Shown here: positions 11,981-24,906 of the stretch, one piece after another | Position numbering within the stretch: position 1 is the stretch's first letter | Layout of the letters: each line of letters begins with the position of its first letter | Assembly (NCBI GenBank): GCA_025200525.1 | Contig: CM045767.1 | Span: forward strand, 4,847,437-4,911,436 | Direction: 5' to 3' | DNA length: 64,000 nt | DNA from: Camellia lanceoleosa | Taxonomy: Eukaryota > Streptophyta > Magnoliopsida > Ericales > Theaceae | Position numbers and translations under genes: made by a program | The notes under the pieces: model-generated | What the model saw: only the letters and a program-made list of their open reading frames with translations | What the model was told of the DNA's origin: nothing | The model's database searches: none

Positions 11981-12594
11981 GGTCATCTTCTTTCATTGCT
12001 TGTCAGTTATATTGTCATGAATGTAAGCTTTTTCATAAAAGAGGCCCCTTCAAATCTGAGTTTATTGCATTTTAAGGAATTGGGTGCACCCACAAACAAC
12101 TTTATTGTTGTGGGTGTGTCTCGAGTCGACCAGATGATGCTTATAACTAGTTGATGACTTGCATGGATTATTAATGATAGACCCAACCCAATATTTGTAT
12201 TTGGATCTATTTTGACTTGGTTTGCTATTTTCAAATCCTTGTATATATTGGGTTATTTCAGGGTTCTAGGATTTGTGATAATCTTGTGAGTTTTCAATAG
12301 AGTGAGAGAGAGAGAGAGAGAGAGAGAGGCGGCTCATTATGTCTGCACGGTCATAGTTAAATTCTGCCATCATTCTCGCCCTTGGACGTAGGCTTATTAC
12401 TGAATCCTGTAAATCCTCATGTGCTTGTGTATTTGGTTTGCTTTAGTTTTTCTCATCTTCGCCTTTGCCATAACATCTACATATAAGAGTAGCTGAGGAA
12501 ATATACATTCATATTTTTTTACTTAAATCTATTTTGTAAGCTCTCTCAAATCCAAACCTAGTACTTTTCAGTGTTCTGAATTTTTTGATATTGA
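11981..12594. other. Intergenic with (GA)n microsatellite
   Basis: The only landmark is a (GA)n run of about 26 bases at 12302-12328. A small ORF at 11885-12154 crosses the transposon end and is not a gene. Confidence 0.6.
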
Positions 12595-12724
12595 GGCCCC
12601 ATTTGGGGACCATGGTTTTAACCAAAAACTATTACAAGTTGTTACATCACTCTCTTTACTTTTTTGTACATATTTTCATAAAAGCCAAAAATTCAACTAA
12701 AATAGCAAATTCCCAAATGGCGCC
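12595..12724. mobile_element. MITE, 130 bp
   Basis: The ends GGCCCCATTTGGGGA and TTCCCAAATGGCGCC are inverted repeats with few mismatches. TGA flanks both sides (12592-12594 and 12725-12727). The GGCC..TTTGG terminus and 3-bp duplication fit a PIF/Harbinger-type (Tourist-like) MITE. Confidence 0.75.
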
Positions 12725-13146
12725 TGAATAGCTCCCAAATCCAAAATTTGACCTATGGATGTGAATGAGCTGTTACTTGCCTCTTGACCTATAAAGACAA
12801 CTCTTTCATGCTATGACATTGTAAAGCGAGACCTAGTGCAGGCTCCGCTAAAGCGGGAATAGGAAGGGCAAAATATACACAACTTTACTTCCATTTCTAG
12901 AGAGGTTGTTTCCATGATTTGAACCTGCACTACCTAACAGCAAGCCATGCCATTGTACCAAGCTGCCTTTTAAAAGTTATACCAGTATAGCCTCCATTAG
13001 ATGAAGGTCTTGGAGAGAAAGATTGGGTACAGACCTAATCTTGTGGTATTATTTGCATAAAGTGGTTGTTCTTAGGTTCGGACTCACAACCTTTGGTTCC
13101 ACTAAATAATGTCCGTTTACAATCTCGACTATCTTATTGCAAGTAG

Positions 13147-13568
13147 GGCCACATTTGTTTGCTGGGATAAGGAGGAGGATTAGGGTGTGGGGCTCAGTTG
13201 CTCCCTCGTCTTCTCTTGTTCCCCAATCCCTTCCAATCCCTTGTTTGGTTGGCTTGGCCAAAGTAGGGTGAATTAGTAGTCATACTGGATTAATTTTCCT
13301 CCAAAATGAGGGATAACTAATCCCACTTCAGCTTGGGATAAATGATCCCTACTACCTATGGAATATCTGCCAACCTCCATCTAATAGCCAAAAAAATATA
13401 CTTGCCCAAAAAAAAAAAAAAAAAGCCAAAAAAAAATTTCAAACCTTACTTCCTCCTTTATCCTACCCTAATCAGTATAGTACAGTAATCCCATGATATA
13501 TATTAATCCCATGGTGTATTCATTTGCCATCATCCCCTCTAATCCCATGCCATGAAACGAACGTGGCC
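13147..13568. mobile_element. MITE, 422 bp
   Basis: The left end reads GGCCACATTTGTTTGCTGGG. The right end, reverse-complemented, reads GGCCACGTTCGTTTCATGGC. Inverted similarity continues inwards (GGATTAG blocks). The flanks are TAG (13144-13146) and TAA (13569-13571), an imperfect 3-bp duplication typical of Tourist-like elements. Confidence 0.7.
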
Positions 13569-13571
13569 TAA

Positions 13572-15900
13572 AATTAACAAACATAATTGATGATGCCATG
13601 ACAAGGACAATAATTAGTGCCAAATAATTGATTGGTCATTGGATATGGTTAATTTTACCTCCACCAGTAGGAAATTTTATTTTTCTGGTTGATTAGGTAA
13701 CCGTAAACGTCATCTTTTTTAAAATTGTTTCTATTGATTAATGTCCCTTTAACAATCTATTTTATGGAATAAAGACACTAATTTCTTTTATTGATGCTAT
13801 AATTGGTATCATGTTCACTATCTCTACACCACTAGGAAATCTCATGTTCCTTGTTCATTAAAAATAATCCCATAATAACAATAGGTAGATCTAAACAAGT
13901 TGACACATCCTTTGATACTCCATACATACTAACGATAATAACAGGTATTGTTTCTCTTAGGAGAACATATTAAATCAGGCTTTGGAAAAAGCATAGATTA
14001 AGTATTCGTACTACTTATGTCATTATGAATATTTATCTAGTAGGATTGAAGGCGAACTAGTGGTTGGTGGACTCAGGAGAGAAGACATAAGAAACTAGTT
14101 AAAAGAAGATTTGAGGAAAGCATGCATAGGTTTCTTTGAGGAAGCATAGCATATTAATTTATGAATCAAAAGGTTCACATAAATGGGTTAGATTGGAATG
14201 GGTGTTGATTAAGCCTTTCCAAAGCTAATGGACCAAGTTCTTTGATGGCGAGTTGGAAAAAATCTTGATAGTTATCCTACCAGGCAATTTGTATATAGTT
14301 CCAAATGTTACACGGTCTTGAATAGAACTCAACCTCCAAAGCTAGCTTTAGAGGTGAGGGTGCCCTCACACTTATATGCTTAACATTATTTTAGTACTTT
14401 CGGCGATGTGGGACTTTGCTTCACACCAAAAAGCCTTGATGGTGATCCAACAGTTAATTTCTTTTCATATATCGGCAAAGGCAATGCATTATAGTTAAAC
14501 TAATCGAGGTTACCTAATAAAAATAAATAAGCTATATATTTAATTAATCATATTTCAAGCAAACAAATGGCCGTCGATGTGGAAGCATTGGCTAGTTTAT
14601 AGTAGACTCGACTCACTATTAATAGGCGGCATGCATTTTATTTCAATGATATAGAAATGTTGTTTGAATTTGAGGTGATTTAAATAGGCATTGTATCTCC
14701 TCGATCTTGTCTGCATTGCTACTGAAGAAGATTTGTATCCCATTTTACAACTCTAGGTGATTCATTGTAGGAATACGGTGAAGGTATTTGATATATTAGA
14801 TCCTAAAACCTGGGATTTGGCACCATTGCTATAGATTACTGATAAAACTGACATGATGTTTGTAGGTGACTACAGTTTTTCCTTCTGATTCTGTTGTGTT
14901 GTGCATGTGCTTTATCTTTTCGTGAAATTAGAACCCTGTCAATTTTTTTGCTCATTTTTATTGCTATGCTATGCAACTCCCCATGTTAATCTAGCCTTTT
15001 GTATGGTTGCACCTGTATTCCTATCTTATTCTAGCCTATCTCTCTTTTTTGTTTGTATTTTTTTTCATGGCCATATGCCACAATGTCATTGCAGGGCTAA
15101 TACAAACGAGCTTTGGAACATCAACTATATTATGGAAACTATGAGAATTCGTTTGCCAAGTTGCCAACTTACGAATTGGATGGAAATGATTAACGACAGA
15201 CATGGGCAGTTGAAAACTGCAGAGGCCCCTAGATGCGTATGCCATCTTGTTTTTCAGAAGGCAACAATGAACTAAAGTTCAAATTGAGGACAGCATCCTA
15301 CTAATAACATGAGTGGACCATTCCACGAGACATCTGAAGGTATTTATAACTTCATCTATATGCTATGCTCCCTTTATTCTCTTTGAAGTCCAAAAGGGTA
15401 TCTCTCAGGGAACTAGAAATGAATTTAAAAGAGTAATTTGACAAAAGGGTTCACACCACACTATAAAGTGAGAATTATCTTAAAGTTATGTACTAAAAAA
15501 TTAGCTTTAGAGTAATCCTAAGATCTATATTTTTTCTTTAAATGTTCCAACATAGTTAATGCTTGGTGGTAAAAAATCATGCTTTGGAGTTTGGATCTCT
15601 GTTATCAACATCTTATGATTTGTAATTTTTGCAAAATCAATACGAATCTATTTTGGAAGTGAATCTCTAGTGAATCGCACGATTCACAATCGATTCACGA
15701 TTCGATTCACTTTTTACAATTCATACAATTTTTGAAATTATTGTGTCCGGTATATTTTTGACTTTTTTTTCTTCATCTTTTTAGTGAAAATGACATAACA
15801 CAACTTTTAATAGCATTTAATACCAAAATAATCAACATATATACATGATTTGTTGTTATTTTGATGATCATGGAGTTTTTAATAGAATCCAATTAGATTC
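13572..15900. other. Intergenic with unassigned ORF 14901-15275
   Basis: Exon-like words occur: NTVKVFDILDPKTWDLAPLL near 14770-14830 (followed by a stop), and WNINYIMETMRIRLPSCQL within a 124-residue ORF at 14901-15275. They could be fragments of one degenerate host gene, but I do not recognise the family. At 14390-14430 GATGTGGGACTTTGCTTCACA resembles common plant repeat sequence. No transposon ends are visible. Confidence 0.4.
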
Positions 15901-15901
15901 A

Positions 15902-16062
15902 GGGGTTGTTTGGGATGATCTAAATAAGTATACTTTTTGACTTTTTATGGGTTTGAAATGATGTGATAGAGAGGTGATGTGACTTAAATAAGATGATGTG
16001 ACTTAAATAGGATAGTAACTTTTTGACTTTTTAGCTTTTTAGGTTATGACAAACAAGACCTC
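15902..16062. mobile_element. Probable MITE, 161 bp
   Basis: The ends GGGGTTGTTTGGGAT and GACAAACAAGACCTC form an imperfect inverted repeat, and the interior has mirrored CTTTTTGACTTTTT tracts. The flanking duplication is at best TCA-like and not exact. Confidence 0.5.
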
Positions 16063-19000
16063 AGTCAGACCCAACATATTTTTAAACTTTCTTCTCATTT
16101 TTTTTTCCTTTTAAAAAATCAATATCTTCTAAAGATGTTTGAGATTAAAGTTACACTATGAATTATCTATTGCTATTTTATTAAATTGAATATAATTGAA
16201 TATTATATGTGTGAGATCAATTATAACTTTTAAAATGTTTTAGGTTTTAAAATAAAAGATTATAAATAATTCTTTCTTATTATTTGCTCACTGTTACTTA
16301 AAAAAGTATGTATACTTATTGTCCAAATATCAATATCGTTGTTAATTATTGTTACTTTAGAAATTGATAGTTTGTCTATTTGGTTATTATCTTTGAAAGA
16401 AAATATGCGGGCAATTATATTACTTGAAGCGGAAACGGTTTGGATCGGATGCTTGAATTACGAGTCTTGTCTGAAAAACCCTCTGTCAATTGAGAAGCTA
16501 CCAGAGTTTCTCAATGTTGTATCCACACTCCAAATCCCTAGGTTTTACAATGGTGACCTAAGAATCCCTAGATTTTACAATGGTGACCTAAGAGGGAAGA
16601 ACAGAGAGAAAAATTCTGCGGAGATTTTTCGAGTAAAATCTCACAACAATAATATGTATATCTTCTCTATATCAGATATATGATATATATCTCTGCAGAT
16701 AGAAGTGGAGTTGTAGGCTCCCACAACAACTCAAATACTTCATTAGATAATTCCTTAATTATCTTATTTACTAAATAGTGTGAATTATCTACAACTCTTG
16801 TGGATGCTCCATGGGTTATGGGTCGGGTCAAATCTGACTCAATTTTCAATAATCTTTATTAAGAATGGTTGATAAGAAATATCTAAAAAAAAAAAAGGTA
16901 AGATGGTGATTTTACATAAGAATCTTTGTTAACTTCTTACCTATTAAACTACATGATTATCATTTAAAATAACATTTTAAAATTTAAGTCTAAATATTTT
17001 ATATTCATAAGATATATTTAACATCTAAATGTGTAGATATATATTTTTAAGTAATTTAAAAAAAGTGACCGAATCTTTACGATTCACGATTCGATTCGAT
17101 TCGATTCGGTATGAGGCCATTTCAATTCATGATACGAATTTAGATTTGACAACTGTGGTTTGGACATAGAATTTTGTTGGACTAAGATGATATCCAGTTC
17201 TTACAAATAAAGACCTTTGTTGAAATGTTATTTTTGTATAACATATATATAGATACGGCAAAGGGGTCTTGCAATTGGTGGATGGGTCAGCAACGATTAT
17301 TTGACACATGGAGTGGCCATTATGGGTCATTTGTCAGTAAGTGATTGACTCAAATGCCATCTCAGCTTAAAAGTGCAGTGGTGTGAGGTTGGCCTACATG
17401 CTTCTCTTTAAGTATCACAATAAAATGATCTCTTAGCAGGCATATTAGGTGTCATCAAAAGGAGGCATATAGATGGTGTCAAACATACTCTTCATTTATC
17501 AATTTAGAATCACTTGGTGGGATTTTTGGCGATGGTGTTGATTGATTCTCGACCATTCTATATAAGGTCAACCTTGACTTACCTACTTCTCTAGTGGATG
17601 CCAGTTATGGATGCTAGTTAGTGATGGCTTGACACCTCAAGATTGTATGGCGTGTAGAGATGGTGTTGACATATGGTTTAGACAGTCTACCAAATTAGAC
17701 AATGACCATGGTCTATCCACTTGCTCCTATAGGTAGGACAGAACTAGGAGAAGATTATGGGGCCATGACCCCCTTATTTCTATGAACATTATTGTTTGTT
17801 ATAGAACTTTAAATATATATATATATATATCATTTTATATATAAAGTGCTCCCAGTATAAAAAAAATGTCATTCTTCTTTCATTTTGAATTCTCTTTCTA
17901 TTTTGCATAAAAAAAAACTTATTCATCTTAATAGAAATTACTTCTATGGTATTTAATTATATATATATATATAATTTATCTATCATATATACATACATGT
18001 GTGCTCTGTATATATGGTGAAAAAAATTATTTCTCTTTTGGTCCCTCCAGTAATAAAATTTTGGTTCCGTCTCTGCTTGTAGGCAAACTTGCTCATTAGA
18101 TGATCCATGTCAAATTAGGCAATGATAGTAACTTCTGATTTGTATTTCCAGACCTGAGGCTTTGATGATCTGAACAGTTGATTTTTCCTTGGGGGGAAAA
18201 AAAACTTACATACTTCAGATTGTTTCAGAAGAGAAATGAACAAAATGAGCCATGACTAATGTCGAACAAGTTTTCTATTCTTCTTCTTCCTTTTCACAGT
18301 TCTATTTTTGCAGAAATAGAACTATTTTTTTATTTATTTATTTTAAAACTCAAGACAACCCCTTACAAGTTATAGATTAGACACCTATGGGATCCCCACC
18401 TAGTTAGATTAGATACCCAAACTTGGGGGTAATGAGATGCACCACTTCTCATTATCGAGCAAAAAGCAAGAGCCTTTGTTTTGCTTAGAGACCTAGAGGT
18501 TACAACCCCAAATGTTACCAACTAAACTACACCCTTGGGTTTAGAACCTGTTTGTGTTTGTGCATTATCCAAAAGTATTCAGGATCAATTTTCGTCAGTG
18601 CAAAACATAACTTACCTTACTGGGCTCTTTCTCTTTGTCTATTTTCTATGGAGTGTTATAATTTCACATGATCTAGGGGCCTAACCCTATGCCTGGTAGG
18701 GTTATTATACCAGGATCCTCAGTTGTTTGCGACGAGTTCAAACCAGCCATGTGAATGGTACTGAATGGAATAAGAAAAATATCACTGTCTCGTTGTATTA
18801 GAGGGTCTAGTTGAACTGCTTGGTTTGACATTGCATAATGCCCAGAGACGGGCGGAGCGAGGATTCCTCCGTTGTGGGAGCCGGAATGAAGTTATGGGAA
18901 ATTTGTCGGACAAATAGTGAGTTGAGTCGGGTTTTAATAGATTAAATAATTATTGAAATATTATTTAATATAGGCTAATTAACGTAAATATATATATATA

Positions 19001-19290
19001 TAGGAGATTAGAAATTTGACCTAATAATAGATTATTTAAACTTTGGCTTCAAAATTTAACAAGTTTTAAAATGTGTTCAAATTTTGTTTGTTTGAGCTAA
19101 GTATTAAATTGTTCAAGCTTGATTGCATCAAATTTGGATTAAAAAAAAAAGGGTTGACCACTAGATTGATATGAAACACAAGGCTGTTTTAGCTTTAGTT
19201 CATTGTTTTGTCAAGCACTAAGAATTTATCATACAATCTAAGATAGCTTGCTTGATAGTCAATCTAGTAGTTGGTCACTATTAGGACTCA
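16063..19290. other. Intergenic, small repeats only
   Basis: Contents are a 31-bp tandem duplication near 16535-16595 (CCCTAGGTTTTACAATGGTG unit), an ATTCG-rich palindromic patch at 17075-17105 matching one at 15665-15710, and (TA)n runs at 17813-17830 and 17958-17972. ORF 16339-16683 has no recognisable motif. Confidence 0.5.
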
Positions 19291-19595
19291 GTACACTACA
19301 AGAATTTGCACATTTGGCGACCACTTTTGGCGACTAAACAAAATTTAGTCACCAAAAAGTTGACTTTGGGCGACTGAAATGTCTTAGTCGGCGTTGGTAC
19401 AGTTTTTAGCTACTAAAATTTTTTAGTAGGGAAATATTATTTATTGGCAACTAAATTACCTTTTTGTCCGCAAAGGTGACCCTTTTAGCGACTAAAAAAT
19501 TTATTAGTCGCCGTTAGTCTCAATTTTAGGCTATTAATTTTTTTTTAGTCGTTATATATGAATTTTTGCCTACAAAATAAATGGTAGTAGCCAAA

Positions 19596-19797
19596 AATAG
19601 GTATATTTTTTTGGTTAATCTTTAGCGACTAAAAAATTTAGTGGGCAAATACAAATTTTTTCTGACCAAATGGAGATTTAGTCGCCAAATGTATAAAATA
19701 GGTATATTTTTTTGGTTAATCTTTAGCGACTAAAAAATTTAGTGGGCAAATACAAATTTTTTCCGACCAAATGGAGATTTAGTCGCCAAATATACAT
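19596..19797. repeat. 101-bp tandem duplication in CACTA 2 subterminal zone
   Basis: Two nearly identical 101-bp copies are joined head to tail (shared GGTATATTTTTTTGGTTAAT and ATGGAGATTTAGTCGCCAAA). Confidence 0.85.
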
Positions 19798-19924
19798 TTG
19801 GCGACTAATAAAATAGTCGCTGTTTCTTTTCCTATGGCTACCAAATAGGATAGTCGCCCATAATAACACTTTTGCTGACAAAACTTTCTTTTAGTCGCTA
19901 AATCTTCAAAATTTTTAGAGGCGG

Positions 19925-20252
19925 ACTCTTTAATGCTGCCGCCCCTTTCTCTGTACACACAACAACATTCAAACCTCGAATCGAGACACCAAAGCGAAGA
20001 CAAACACCTCATCATGACCTTGTATGGAAGACATTGCCACGGCCACGACCATCACCACCACCGCAAAGCACCATCGGCACAACCACAGATCTCAGGTTCC
20101 CTCTCTCTCTCTCTCTCTCTCTCTTCCTCGCTCGCTCTCTCGATCTTGGTGTGTTTGTCTGTCCATCTCTCTCTCCCTCGCTCGCTGTCTCGCTGTTGGT
20201 GTGTCTGTCTGTTATCTCTCTCTCGCTCACAGTCTCTGTGTCCCTCTCTTTC

Positions 20253-20292
<40 letters not shown>

Positions 20293-20300
20293 TATTTCCC
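19925..20300 (+). promoter_or_regulatory. UTR-like CT-rich leader of CACTA 2
   Basis: A GC-richer UTR-like stretch (19925-20095) ends in ATCTCAG followed by GT (20096-20097) and then about 190 bases of (CT)n-rich sequence with interruptions. The position and layout match the leaders of the other two CACTA elements. Overlapping ORFs here on both strands are read-throughs of the (CT)n tract. Confidence 0.5.
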
Positions 20301-22130
20301 CCTTTTCTGATTGTGGCTTTAGGATCTTATATGCTTAATTTATACTCGATTTCAGTTGATTTATTCTCTCAATCTCGCTCTCAGTCGAACCCATTTCAAT
20401 ACATCATTGTCTTGGTTTATATGCTTGATTCAGGTGCATTTACTGCTCTTTTTTGAAATGGGTTTGTCCATATGATGACTGTCCCCCAAACCAGAGTTAA
20501 GAATGTAATCTCAACAGTGATTTTTTCATTGTAGAGGAATTAACTTAGGACCTAAACCAGAGTTCTGAAATGGGTTTGTTATTATTATTATTATTATACA
20601 CTTTCAAAGAAACACCTGATATGGCCGAAAAAATCAAGGATTAGAATTATTGCCCTACATTACCCCTGTTTACCCTATCTAACATTTCTTTTTCTTTTTT
20701 TGTTAGTGCACACAAGCATATGCAAGGAAGAAAGAAAGAAAAAAATAAAATAAAATAAAACAAACCTATGGGAAAATCAATCTCAATTTCAATTTCAAGA
20801 GTTTTCAAATTAACTCCATCTACTTAAGCGTGTCTTTGTCCCATTATTGTTTCCAAAGGTGGTCAATGTTGAAGCACAAAAGGGTTGTTCATGCAACTTT
20901 GAGGTCCATGGAAAGAAAGGTTTTGTCACTTTTTTATAATGTATATGAATAGGCATTTAGAAAGTTAAAACTATAGACTTAAAAGCGAAAAGCAGTTTGA
21001 TTTATTAATAGATTCTTCTCTCTGAAAAGTGGTTTCATGGATTGGGTACTTGAAATCTGTGTTGAAATTTAGTGCGGAATATTTTTAGGTAATCTTTGGT
21101 TGTCTTCATGATTGGTTCCTAATCAAACCCTCAAGCTAAAGCAACTTCTTGTGCTAACCTTTGGTAGAGATGACATAAGGTATTTGTTTTAAACTTTCAA
21201 ATGTTTTTAACTTGTTTGTTGACTTAAATTGATGGTTAATTGTTTGAAATATATTGATTCACTTGTTTGATGAGTAATCTTGGTAACCGGTGTTTGAGTT
21301 AAGGGAAGGACTACTAAAATTTGCCGTTTTGAGAACTACATGGTGCTTTGGGTTTCTATTTGCAATGTAATCATCACTTTCTTTGGCAAAACCAATTTGA
21401 TTAGCTTGTGGCTGGCATAGCCAATCAAAATCTGTAGCATGCATTTTCACAAGGGTGACTCATCTCATTGTTAGAGAAAGATGCTCATTCTTTTGTTACT
21501 CTGCCTTTGTGTTGGACTTTGTAGAGATGTTAAATTGTTAGTCCTCTTTAGATTTGAATGAAATGTTAAATTCATTAACTGATTGATAGAATTTATTGGT
21601 CAAGTTTGTATATGGCAAATACAAAGTAAAAGATTATTATTTCAAGATTTCTTTCGATGAGTTCCATACAATGTATATTATTAGAATGTAGTATATACTG
21701 CCCTACCAATACAAACTACAAATATACATGATCATTTTGTTTTGATTTTCTTGTTGTGTGGTCATATTTTCTCTAACAATTCTATTGCTTTATAGTTTGT
21801 AAAGCATTTGTTTTTTGTTTTTATTTTTTATTTTTTTATGTTGTTCATTTTATGGTTATCAAACTATTTCCTAATATGGTGGCAGACAATCCTTAGGTTT
21901 TTCTTATACTATATATCTACTTTTGGAATTTATCAGGTTCTAATTTTTTGTTTTTATTTTATTTTATTTACTAAAAAACAAAAAACAAAAACCATGTTTG
22001 GTGCACATGTTTTCAAAACATGCATTAAAAAAAAACATATTTCTTATTTTTTTTAGACAGAAAACATGAAATTGGCAACATTATTTATAGAATTGAAATT
22101 CTCAGGCTCTAATTTTTGGTCCTTTCCCAG

Positions 22131-22220
22131 GATTTGCCCTATGATATACTGATGCAGGAGTTGGATGTGACAAACGTACGTGAACTTGAAGATTTTCTTA
22201 TCAACGAGTGCATGTATGTG
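22131..22220 (+). pseudogene. CSN7: Captured COP9 signalosome subunit 7 exon
   Basis: One exon bounded by TTTCCCAG and GTAGGT reads DLPYDILMQELDVTNVRELE then DFLINECMYV. This matches the PCI domain of CSN7 (FUSCA5), a scaffold subunit of the nuclear COP9 signalosome that removes NEDD8 from cullin ligases. The frame is open across the exon. No other CSN7 exon is visible before the eEF1B-gamma fragment 1.4 kb downstream, so only a 30-residue piece was captured or survives. The last residue before the donor reads V where plant CSN7 has AGIV next. Confidence 0.85.
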
Positions 22221-23679
22221 GTAGGTAATCCATCTTTGCTTCCTCATCTGACAACATGCTAGTTTTGAGATATACTACCACCCAACAAAAATCTGCTTAG
22301 TTGCCAACAGGACAAGGAAGAAGTGGTGGTTTACTTCTCTCTGTCTTTCTCTCTTCTTTAAATCTATGTTTTTGGGGTGTTCACTTGTGACTTGGCGAAA
22401 CAAGTTATTAGTTTAATAACACTTGATTTGTGCCATTTTTTTTGTTTGTTTTGGTGACAAACTGGTGATCTAGGTTTTAAAAGTGTCTCGAGCTCTGGAT
22501 GATGACCCTTCATTTGGTGTTGTACAATTATTACTTTGCTTTACAATGTTATTAAGAATAGCTAGGTCAGTTGCATCACTAGAGGCATTGTCTCATCTCA
22601 CTTAACCTCTTGGTTGGTTGTAGAAGGTTTATATTAGATTGAAACGCTTTGTCCTTTGCTTAGATGCAAATGCAACACATTAGCAGTCCATGATTGTCAT
22701 AATTTGTGGCAAAACTAAAACAAAGGTTGCAAAATTTAGACTTGCATTATAAGAACTATTCATATGAGTGAGTAGCATTGAGTGGATGGGCACTGACTCT
22801 GCCTTTACTTCATATGCATGGAAAAACTTCCCTCTTGATTGAAATTAGCTTTTTGTCGGGAAAAAGGGCCCTTCAATGAGAATCTTGATGTAATGAACAA
22901 CATTTTAGTGAAGGCACAACTCCAAAGCATGATATTCCTTAGAGAGGGTACAACTTTGAATAGCCCTATAGATCAACCTTACATTTATATTGTGTCGACC
23001 TAAGATCATTGCAAGACATTATGTGGGCACCCTCATACCCCAAGGACTAGTGCCACGTAGAAAATATAGAAAATAAAAATCCTAGAAAAGAAAAACAACA
23101 GTAATAATAAACACAAAGTACATACACATTGTTGTCTTTGGTTGATCAATCGGTGTATTATTCTTACCTATGTCTCGATATGTCTTTGGTTGACATGACA
23201 ACGGCCTTTATTACTTACCATGCACATCATGCGTTGTGTACCACATCTTTAGATTGCATAGAGAATGCCACGGAGCATCAAATTGATTTTTAACTAAAAT
23301 AAGATTTTTGGAAAATTCATGTCTAATTAAAATCTTTTTTCGTATGCAGCTAAGGCAACTAATTAATTTTGTTGTTTGTACTTTAAATCGGCATGCATAT
23401 AAGCCTTTTAAGATATTTGAATTGTCCAAGGCAACACAGCACCCACATATCAAAACAAACCCAATTTTTGTTGTTCACTGAATGCGTCTGAATGTCATGA
23501 CCACCTTCCTTGTGACAACTAGGGCTGTAATATGAGCGAATGCAATTAGCATGTATAGACAAGAATAACATTTTATTTTTACTAGTAACTTTTTTTTTCT
23601 TTTTCATACATTAATTTTAATTTTTTCTAATTATTTTATCTTTAGTCCATATGTATTTTGTTTGAAGGTGAGGAAAGCT
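22221..23679 (+). other. CACTA 2 interior without recognised exon
   Basis: The sequence is AT-rich. Minus-strand ORFs at 23211-23607 lack motifs. A plus-strand exon-like word near 20860-20920 (VVNVEAQKGCSCNFEVHGKK) upstream of CSN7 is also unassigned. Confidence 0.4.
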
Positions 23680-24155
23680 ATTCTTTGCATTGAAGAGAGC
23701 TCTTGGTGCTTTGGCGTTCATCGGCTTCAAATACTTACAGTTGGTCATCTTGTGACCTTGGTGACATTATCATGACATGTAACTTGTTTCGGGATTCACT
23801 AATGTCATGACTAAGAGCTTCTTCTTTGAGTTCCTCATGTTGAGAGATACTATTGGACCATGGTTAACCAACCAAATTTCAAGCAGGTAATAGGTGAGGT
23901 AAAGCAGCAGAGATCATAAGCTGTTGTGTCTGCGAAGAAGCCTACTCAACCTAAAGAAGCTGCTAAATAAAAGCCCAAGGAGAAGCCAAGAAAGAACAGC
24001 AAAGCCCAAAGCGAGAAGATGTTGAGGAAGAGGAGGAGGCACCAAAGCCTAAAGCAAAAATCCTCTTGATCTCGCCTTTAAGTAAGATAATACTAGATGA
24101 GTGGAAGAGGTGTACTCAATACCAAGACCAACTTCCGTGAAGTTGTAATCAAAGG
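23680..24155 (+). pseudogene. Captured eEF1B-gamma fragment
   Basis: This corresponds to the elongation factor 1B gamma subunit, part of the eEF1B exchange complex of translation. In order, the sequence shows the end of the GST-like domain (KRALGAL, IIMTCN, VMTKSF, MVNQPNFKQVIGEVKQ), the charged linker (SAKKPTQPKEAAK, then EEEEAPKPKAK) and the start of the conserved EF1G domain (ILDEWKR, TNFREVVIKG), ending near a GT. At least three frameshifts and one stop separate these blocks. The N-terminal GST half and most of the C-terminal domain are missing. I see no intron inside 23680-24155, so I cannot tell DNA-level capture from a processed copy here. It lies on the same strand as the CSN7 exon. 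Confidence 0.85.
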
Positions 24156-24906
24156 TATAAATTCAATTATGAGCTTAATGTTACTTCTTTGGAATCTATA
24201 GTAATACCTTTATCTTGCATTTGAGCCTTTTTTTTTTTTTCTTCTTCTTTTGTTTGTTGGCATATGAAATGTTCTGAGCTTGAGGTTGGTTTCTTGACCC
24301 CTTTATTTGTTTTGGTGTGTTCCACTTTCTTGTGTGCAAATGCCTCCACTCCCTTCCTCCAAAAAATAAATAAAAATGATGCGATTTTTCATACTGTGAA
24401 TCATTAATGAAATCTGCAAGGTCATTGATAAAACATAATGAAGATTCGAGTTTTTAGTTTGAGTGATTGCGGTTCTATGATTTTTTTTTTCCTTCGGTTT
24501 TTCAATACAAAGTCAGAAGAGAAGAGCAGATCTGGGAATATTAGTAATGGTGAAAAGAGATGAAAAATATTTGACTTTTGGAAAAAATAGGGAATTATTA
24601 GTGCAATGTGAGAATGAGTAGAATGGCGACTAAGGAGATTCAAAGCTCTTAATGACTTCACGAGTTCGGTCATGGTTCTTAGATTGGTTGGTCATTGAAT
24701 TTGTTGTTTCTTTCCCATTAGGGTTAGGGTTTATAGTTTGTTAATTTTTTGATACATGTGTAGAAATATTATTGAGAATTGAAATATATGGACACAATTT
24801 ATTTATTAGCTCCAATACACATTAATTTTAAATGTACACTTTATTCTCTCCTTTATGCGTAAAACTTTTATTAAATTTTCTACATAACCAAAATTATTAG
24901 TATGTA

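Noticed and set aside
20012..20456. Overlapping Ser/Leu-rich and Arg/Glu-rich ORFs on both strands
   Set aside because: They are translations of a (CT)n-rich tract, open in several frames on both strands at once. No protein motif.
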